64,000 bases of DNA from positions 64,760,860 through 64,824,859 of the forward strand of contig CM075760.1 in assembly GCA_037974335.1 (NCBI GenBank), in the 5' to 3' direction. Below are positions 58,108 through 64,000 of the stretch, piece after piece. The notes below the pieces were generated by a model. The model saw only the letters and a program-made list of their open reading frames with translations, did not search any database and had not been told where the DNA came from. Each line of letters begins with the position of its first letter. Within the stretch, counting starts at the first letter, position 1. Position numbers and translations under genes: made by a program. This DNA is from Prionace glauca. Its lineage: Eukaryota; Chordata; Chondrichthyes; Carcharhiniformes; Carcharhinidae.

Positions 58108-58345
58108 CTCTGTGATAAGAAAGCGACGTTGCCTCGGCCCCCATTTATTCCCCATTGCTAATTGCATTCAGTAAGCTGGTGGTGAACCGCCTTATTCAAT
58201 TGCTGCAGAACCTGCAGTGTAGGTACACCGACCGTGCTCTTAGGGAGGGTGTTCCTGGACTCCGACGCAGCGTAATTAAAGGAGTGGTCCAAGTGATGTT
58301 TGTGAGTGTCTTGGAGAGGAATTTTCAGGCGAGGTTGTTCCAATT
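58108..58345 (-). mobile_element. Non-CR1 LINE C-terminal end
   Basis: Minus strand encodes TLPKSTVGVPTLQ and AVHHQL, the last block of the LINE family at 49.5 kb. Degenerate. Confidence 0.65.
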
Positions 58346-58397
58346 CCCCAGTTATCATCAATTCATACAGATAAACAATTAGTTCACCAATTATGAT

Positions 58398-58525
58398 CAT
58401 CAGTTTGATAAAAGCAAAATACTGCAGATTCTGGAAACTGAAACAAAAATAATGAATGTTGGAAAAACTCAACGGGTCTGATAACATGTGTGGCGAGAGA
58501 ATAGAGCCAACGTTTCGAGTCAGTG
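58398..58525 (-). repeat. Interspersed repeat, orientation 2
   Basis: GCAAAATACTGCAGATTCTG, TGTTGGAAAAACTCAACGGG, CAACGTTTCGAGTC. Better preserved than the 54.0-54.5 kb copies. Confidence 0.65.
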
Positions 58526-58777
58526 TGATTTTTTTTGTTATTTGGAGGAAATTGAAGAGAGTGATGACATTGAGAAATGATGTGGGTGGATAGGGATTAG
58601 GATTTTTTTAGGATATAGTTCGTGATTGAGATGTTGATTAGTTTAGGATGAAGAAGTTTGTTATGATATTTGGGATCACTCTGTGAATTGATGCAGCTTG
58701 TGTGTGTGTCTCGAAATAGTATCTATTATTTCTGTTATTCCCATCTCACAGGTAATTTATGCAACTTCCCTGACAAT

Positions 58778-58979
58778 AGCGTGCAGAACTTTCAGAATAT
58801 TCCAGGAATCCCCGGTGTTCATGTCAGTTTTATGATATTGTTTTAATATTATTTCATGTAATTGCACCGATTTTACTTCACTGGGGAACTGGGCCCATCA
58901 ACATCTCTCTCTCTCTCGCATTTCATGAAGTGATTAATAAACAGACTTTAATTATTGGAATGAAATTCAAAGTGATGAT
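58778..58979 (-). repeat. Inverted duplicate of 61031-61226
   Basis: The reverse complement is almost identical to part of the IgH upstream segment (TTGATGGGCCCAGTTCCCCA; CACCGGGGATTCCTGGAATA). Identity is far higher than between 51.8 and 61.1 kb, so it was copied recently from the 61 kb site or the reverse. Confidence 0.9.
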
Positions 58980-59064
58980 ATAAATGAAACAACCTGTACT
59001 TCATGTGAAGTTACTGAATCTTTAAATTCCGATTCAGTATTACATTGTTTTGGGAAAAAATGTG

Positions 59065-59510
59065 ACATAAGAACATAAGAAATAGGAGCAGGAGTGGGCC
59101 ATCTGGCCCTTCGAGCCTGCCCCGCCATTCAATAAGATCATGGCTGATCTGTCGTGGCTCAGTTCCACCTTCCCGCCCTCTCCCCATAACCCTTAATCCC
59201 CTCGCTTATCAAAAACCCATCAACCCGTTTCTTAAAAATATTTAGCGAGGCAGCCTCCACCACTTCAACGGGCAGAGAATTACAGAGATTCACCACCCTT
59301 TGACTGAAGAAATTCTTCCTCAACTCCGTCGGAAACCGCCCTCCCCCCTTTATCTTGAGGGTGTGCCCCCTAGTCCTACTGTCCTTTCTGAGCTGGAAGA
59401 GTCTTTCCACCTCTATCCTATCCATCCCATTCATCATCTCATACGTCTCAATGAGATCTCTCCTCATTCTTCTAAACTCCAACGAGTACAAGCCTAGTAC
59501 AAGCCTACAA
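59065..59510 (-). mobile_element. CR1 LINE (subfamily B) 3' fragment
   Basis: Minus strand: EFRRMRRDLIETYEMMNGMD, SRTRGHTLKIKGG, NLCNSLPVEVVEAAS, then tail and AAGAACATAAG. Few lesions. A short duplication of TACAAGCCTA lies at its 5' end (59485-59510). Confidence 0.9.
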
Positions 59511-60094
59511 GTGACACTTGTAGTTTTCCAGTAAGTTTCACAAATATTTCTGTTGCCACCTTATTTACTTTTCACCCTGTTGCCTTCACTAATTTGGGTG
59601 AGGGTGTGTTGATTAATTTGTTGTATATGAAAGAGCCAGTATTTTATATAGTACAATCATTCCTCCTCAACCATATCATGCTCTCTCTTTCTGTCCTGGA
59701 TTTGAAGATTCAGCATCAGCAGAGAAATGAACCATCCGAACTGCAGGAAAATCTCCCCCTACTCTTCAAGAGGATCAGCTTGCTAACTCCCGAGAAACTC
59801 GGAATGTATTTCACCCAGACACTCTGGAAGGATTGAAGGTATTAGATGGGCACACATTGAATAAAGGAGTTGTTTCAATTTATGAAGTAGTCAAACACAA
59901 ATATGGAAATATAGAACAACATCATTCAGCACCATTTATCAATGAATCCACCAGTCCGTTCACTAATCCCTCAATCAAAATATTCAGGCATCCAACAATC
60001 ATTCATCCATCAATCATTCAAATGCCATTCATTCCTGTGTCAACACAGTCATACATTTATTGTTTGTGTAGATGGTGACATCAATTATTTTAAT
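59511..60094. other. No recognised feature; short CATC/CAATCA-rich stretch near 59990
   Basis: No gene or transposon identified. Confidence 0.35.
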
Positions 60095-62114
60095 TGATCC
60101 AGTGATCCAGAGGTCCAGGGCAATGATGTGAGGACGGGGATTTAAGTCGGGCCGTTCCCGCAGGTAGATTTTGAATTCTATTGATAAATCTGGAATGGAT
60201 ACTAATTGCGATCATTGGAACCGCTCTGATTCCCCAATGGAGGAAATCTGCCATCCCTACATTGTCTCACAAGGATATAACTGCAGACTGAAAGCAAAAT
60301 AGCTGACTCTTTAATATCTACAGAAGTGTCCAAGAAAACCAGTTAATTTAAGGGAATTTGGGACAGGCAAAGAGTGTTGGTCTTTCCAAACAAACATCCC
60401 ATGGAAAGATAAAAGGAGATAAAATATAAATGTGCATGCTCAAATATAACAGCATGTATTATCTCTCTGAGCCATTTTTCAGTCTGCCTGTGATTATTTC
60501 TGTCCGTCCATCACAATATCCTGATGTGTTGGAAAAATCATTATTGTTGTTAATTGGGTGCCAGAGAAGGTGGAAAATAATCCTTTCTTTAGAGATGGGA
60601 AAACATCATCTAGATTTATAACTTCCAAAAATTCAAGTGCCTCCAGTACTGTTGCTGGGTAGATTTGTTTATAAATAGACCTTACTGACAACATGCAGGG
60701 TTTTAAGTTCGCTTGTAGCCAAGCGGTCAGTGCTGATGAAACTGATCTTTGATCTACTGCACAAACACCCCAGATGTTTCCTGTCAATAACTTTGAGCAT
60801 TTGACAGCAGCCTGGATTGCTGCCAAACACCGTGTGGGACAGATTAGCGTGAAGCTCAATGGACAACATGGGATTCAGACATTTAAACAGTAAATGTTTA
60901 ATTCCCACAATTTAAATCGCAATCATTCTAATCAAATATTTTCATTCAGTGTCCTGTTCATTACCTGAGTAAATATTATGTCAAACAATAAAGTGACCGG
61001 ATGATTTTTTTCATTTGTATAGTTTCCGAGTAAATTTCATTCCAATAATTAAAGTCTGTTTATTAATCACTTCATGAAATGAGAGAGAGAGATGTTGATG
61101 GGCCCAGTTCCCCAGTGAAGTAAAATCGGTGCAATGACATGAAATAATATTAAAACAACATCATAAAACTGACATGAACACCGGGGATTCCTGGAATATT
61201 CTGAAAGTTCTGCATCCTATTGAAACAGCAGCGTGTCTTGTACCTGATTAGCACCGTGTTCCATTGTACGGTATAATCTGATTTCTGTTATTGAAGAGTT
61301 CCTCTCATTGCTGCCAATGAGTGGAGAAATGATCAGTTCATAACCTGATTCAATGGAAGATAAAACATTTATCCTTGTGATATTGTGCAATGTGCCGCAA
61401 AGCTCTGATATCCTGTATTCCCAATACCAGTGTATGTTACACAGCCGGTAACCAATAGAGTGAGTTGCAATGACCTGGATGCTGAAGGAGAACTTTAATA
61501 TTCTCAGTGTCCGTTCCGATTCATTAACTTCTCCGTCAAAAATCAATTTAATTTTATGTTTCTCTGTCAACTCACTATTTAATTATCAGGAGGTTGGGAT
61601 TCTCATTATTTTCAAAGGCCTGTCTTCGAGATTGGGGCAGTTTGACAAATATAAGGAGAAACATTGTATTGTGTGAGAGTTTCTTCTCATCTCCAAACCC
61701 AAATTGTACAGTGATAGCCATCCACACTGTAAATAGAATCACTTTGTATATCCTACACATTGAGTTACAGAAATCGATGGTATTTCTTCTGATAAATTGT
61801 GCTTTATTATTATAATGTGGCAGAGACACGGAGTTGTTGCAAAATTCTTTAATGTTCCAAAATGTTATTTCTTCATTTTCAGATTTATTTTCTTCTTGGG
61901 GGTGTGGTAATAAAATCACCATTTTTACAATGGAATTACTTATTTAAATAAATAAATGATGAACTGTAATATCACCATCAGAAATAATGGGGACAATACA
62001 ATGAACATTTTAGCCAAACAAATATCCCGATACAGATAAAATGCCCATTTTAATATTAATCTATTGTAAATCTCCGAGTCCATTCTGTTGGGGGTGTGGA
62101 AGGTGGGACGTGGA

Positions 62115-62158
62115 TCCAGGCGCCGCCTCCAGCAGGGAATCAACAGGCGGCGCCTGGA
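62115..62158. promoter_or_regulatory. Perfect 14-bp GC-rich inverted repeat upstream of VH
   Basis: TCCAGGCGCCGCCT (62115-62128) and its exact reverse complement (62145-62158) enclose a 16-base loop. It lies 21 bases upstream of the TATA-like box, in an otherwise AT-rich flank. Could be a protein-binding palindrome or a cruciform. Confidence 0.7.
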
Positions 62159-62179
62159 AAGCCGCCCCCTTCTGCCGGG

Positions 62180-62189
62180 TATTTAAATA
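62180..62189 (+). promoter_or_regulatory. TATA-like box of VH gene
   Basis: TATTTAAATA, 90 bases upstream of the leader ATG. I see no perfect ATGCAAAT octamer within 150 bases, which is known for shark VH promoters. Confidence 0.6.
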
Positions 62190-62278
62190 CCGCTCACTGG
62201 GACCGGAATCCAACAGTCCGGGAGCTGGTTTGTTCACTGAGTTCCTGACACAACCATTTCCCCCAAATCACCAGAAAG

Positions 62279-62764
62279 ATGAGGTCGGCCATTTCTCTCA
62301 GTTTGTTGCTGACTTTCTTATCTGGTGAGTATTTTTTTATTATTGTTCAAGTCTCTCACTGTTACTGTCTCAGTGTTAGTCTCTCTCTGGAATGTTCCAG
62401 AGTCAGCAATCATTTCACTAAGATTAATCCCTGGTGTTTTTGATCTATTTTTACAGGTGTCCAGTCGGATGTTGTGTTGACCCAGCCAGAGGCAGAGACC
62501 GGGCGTCCCGGAGGCTCCCTGAGACTGACCTGTAAAACCAGCGGGTTCAATCTTGGCAGCTACTGGATGGGCTGGATCAGACAGGTTCCCGGACAGGGGT
62601 TGGAATGGTTGACCCTCTACTACGATTCATCTAACACCGTCTACTACGCCCCAGGGATTCAGAATCGATTTACTCCGTCCAAAGACCTTTCAAACAGCAA
62701 CTCCGTTTTGGCCATGTCGAACCTTAGAATCGAAGACACCGCCATCTATTACTGTGCAAGAGAG
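62279..62764 (+). CDS. IGHV: Immunoglobulin heavy chain variable gene (germline, intact)
   Basis: Encodes the heavy chain variable domain. Leader exon 62279-62324 ([16 protein letters not shown], hydrophobic signal peptide) ends one base into a codon before GTGAGT. The 132-base intron ends TTTTTACAG, and the V exon runs 62457-62764. The mature domain begins [16 protein letters not shown], with cysteine in LRLTC, tryptophan in [17 protein letters not shown]2 around [24 protein letters not shown], and [11 protein letters not shown] ending directly at the RSS. All landmarks for the fold are present and there is no stop. The [17 protein letters not shown] framework is typical of elasmobranch VH. 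The isotype of the cluster (IgM or IgW) cannot be told without C exons. Confidence 0.97.
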
Positions 62765-62803
62765 CACAGCGAGAGGAACCAGGGCTGGACCCGGACAAGA
62801 ACA
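62765..62803 (+). promoter_or_regulatory. V RSS, 23-bp spacer
   Basis: Heptamer CACAGCG (62765-62771), spacer 62772-62794, nonamer ACAAGAACA (62795-62803). The sixth heptamer base is C instead of T, which may lower efficiency. Confidence 0.93.
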
Positions 62804-63140
62804 GCTCCAGACGGAATTCAGCAACTTCCATTATAACTGGAAGGTAAATACCAGTATTAAACATGATAAAACCGACAGTGATCAGAGCCAAATCATAATC
62901 GTTTTTAAAAAAAAGTAACAGAGAAAGCATTTAACAGTAAAATTTAACAAACTCACAGATATAACAGGGAGAGATTTTCACTTATTGTAGTTTCTGCAAT
63001 TACAACACTGGATATATTACCCCTTTTAGTATTTCTGACAGATTGTATTATATAAATAGCTGCCTACATTTTAAATTAGAGCAGAACTAATGGTTCATTA
63101 GAGGTGAATATTGAGCGGCAGGACTGAACAGAGTCACTCC
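62804..63140. other. V-D1 intervening DNA
   Basis: No feature other than AT-rich spacer. Confidence 0.6.
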
Positions 63141-63219
63141 AGTTTTTGTATGGGTGTGCGTCACTGTGAGATACAGTTTGTCACAGTGCTGAGAAAAGTG
63201 ACATCCTCATACAAAAACC
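63141..63219 (+). other. IGHD1: IGHD1 segment with 12-RSS (5') and 22-RSS (3')
   Basis: 5' nonamer AGTTTTTGT (63141-63149), 12-base spacer, heptamer CACTGTG (63162-63168). D core AGATACAGTTTGT (63169-63181, 13 bases; frames RYSL, DTVC, IQF). 3' heptamer CACAGTG (63182-63188), 22-base spacer, nonamer ACAAAAACC (63211-63219). The 12/23 rule allows joining V to its 5' side and its 3' side only to D2. Confidence 0.95.
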
Positions 63220-63531
63220 TCAGAGAAGGATTTCGCTTCATATGTGATCAGTACCACTGCCGAATGCCAAACAAAGTGAAAATTTAACAAAATAATAGGT
63301 AGAAGCAGCCTTGCTTTATAACTTAAAATTGTTATAGAACTTCAGATTTATTTTATTTATTTACATGGTGAATGCACACAGAAAGTTTTAAGGTTTCTAA
63401 CCCCTTTTGTCAATATCATGACCAGTAAAAAAATAAATATCTCACTGGCTCACTTTTAAACGGCGTGGAAACAGGCTTTCGAAATAGCAGTAAAATCAAA
63501 TCTCTGTATTTTACAGTAAACAGCCGGCCGC
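63220..63531. other. D1-D2 intervening DNA
   Basis: AT-rich spacer of about 310 bases; nothing else seen. Confidence 0.6.
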
Positions 63532-63599
63532 AGTATTTGTCATGCTGTGTCTCACTGTGATAACTGGATGGCACAGCAGTTACTGTCAATACAAAAACC
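63532..63599 (+). other. IGHD2: IGHD2 segment with 12-RSS on both sides
   Basis: 5' nonamer AGTATTTGT (63532-63540), 12-base spacer, heptamer CACTGTG (63553-63559). D core ATAACTGGATGG (63560-63571, 12 bases). 3' heptamer CACAGCA (63572-63578), 12-base spacer, nonamer ACAAAAACC (63591-63599). The 3' 12-RSS matches the 23-RSS of JH; the 5' 12-RSS can accept D1, or V directly. Confidence 0.95.
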
Positions 63600-63924
63600 C
63601 CTCAGCACTGATTGATTGAAGCTGGATCAGTGTCACTTTTAAATTCCAACTTTAATTACAGTACAGTATTATTTATGTCCAACACTGACCACATGACAAG
63701 GATGAAAATGGAAAATCTTGATAATGACTCAATTAGCAGTTGGTGCTTGCAAGAACATGTTCATGTGTTACTCTCTGTAACTTAAAACATTAGGGTCATT
63801 TATGAATGGCAAATGGTATCCAGAAATACAACTATAAGTTAATGAACATTAATTGATTTTACTTTTCCTCTGGTTTGTGAATATTTAAAATAATGGTGAT
63901 TTTCTGTCTTTTTTGTGCAGGGAC
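63600..63924. other. D2-J intervening DNA
   Basis: AT-rich spacer of about 325 bases; nothing else seen. Confidence 0.6.
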
Positions 63925-64000
63925 GGTTATTGTATGACACAGCCCAAGGAATGTGACACTGTGACTACTTCGATTACTGGGGTCAAGGAACCATGGTGAC
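63925..64000 (+). other. IGHJ: IGHJ segment with 23-RSS, runs off window
   Basis: Nonamer GGTTATTGT (63925-63933), 23-base spacer, heptamer CACTGTG (63957-63963). The coding part starts at 63964 and reads YFDYWGQGTMV, with the WGQG motif that ends every VH domain. Its splice donor and the constant exons lie to the right of the window. Confidence 0.96.

Larger units (their letters stand above)
60095..62340 (+). repeat. IgH upstream segment, duplicate 2 (partner 50900-53350)
   Basis: DNA upstream of the VH gene, collinear with 50.9-53.3 kb at both ends and in the middle. It begins with a shared fragment of the second SINE family (60095-60290). No other gene recognised inside. Confidence 0.9.

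Noticed and set aside
54531-60094. D, J or C remnants of the left IgH cluster
   Set aside because: Searched by eye for paired heptamer and nonamer with 12/23 spacing and for a WGQG codon string; none found.
61940-62143. Minus-strand open frame upstream of VH
   Set aside because: Spans the VH promoter palindrome; no family resemblance.
1-64000. CRISPR arrays, operons or other prokaryotic systems
   Set aside because: Spliced genes, Pol III tRNAs, LINEs and SINEs show a vertebrate genome; the tandem arrays have no spacer structure.

Overview
The window comes from a cartilaginous fish, most probably a shark. Its right end (62.0-64.0 kb) holds an unrearranged immunoglobulin heavy chain cluster in the compact elasmobranch order VH - D1 - D2 - JH. 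Spacer lengths are 23 / 12-D1-22 / 12-D2-12 / 23, so joining is possible only in series, and the C exons must lie beyond the window. The interspersed repeats agree with an elasmobranch: tRNA-headed HE1-like SINEs, a second SINE family, many CR1-type LINE 3' ends, and Penelope-like elements with a GIY-YIG domain.

Layout. 1-0.9 kb: a minus-strand GPR139-like receptor cut by the window edge. 1.2-1.9 kb: one arm of an inverted duplication whose partner is at 34.8-35.5 kb. 2.0-3.8 kb: three tRNA-type genes (Glu, Phe, Leu); only Phe looks fully conventional. 7.6-9.5 kb: an intact two-exon GPR139-like receptor. 9.5-14.2 kb: minisatellite and old LINE pieces. 15.0-15.9 kb: a receptor pseudogene, then a 36-bp minisatellite carrying CCAAT motifs. 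16.2-24.2 kb: nested LINEs, a head-to-head pair of Penelope-like fragments, and SINEs. 24.3-27.7 kb: a second intact receptor whose first exon is preceded, in frame, by a 42-bp tandem repeat. 27.8-50.8 kb: repeat-dominated, with a Ty3/Gypsy fossil, nested LINEs, an 84-bp tandem array, a long CA tract, AT-rich degenerate arrays, and a young CR1 LINE followed by a second LINE piece. 50.9-54.0 kb: a decayed IGHV pseudogene with its 5' flank, the diverged duplicate of the flank and V at 60.1-62.8 kb. 54.0-60.0 kb: repeats and unassigned DNA.

Functionally there are two themes. The first is a local family of class A GPCR genes that share one intron position, just after TM1 begins (phase 1, after the conserved G-V-P/S/T). 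Two copies look intact, one is truncated by the window and one is dead. The second is an IgH cluster that looks functional as far as it can be seen, next to the relic of a sister cluster. Apart from the tRNAs, almost everything else is transposable element or simple repeat. Coordinates of old repeats are estimates by eye, good to roughly 10-40 bases. Family names for repeats rest on recalled consensus features, not on a database search.
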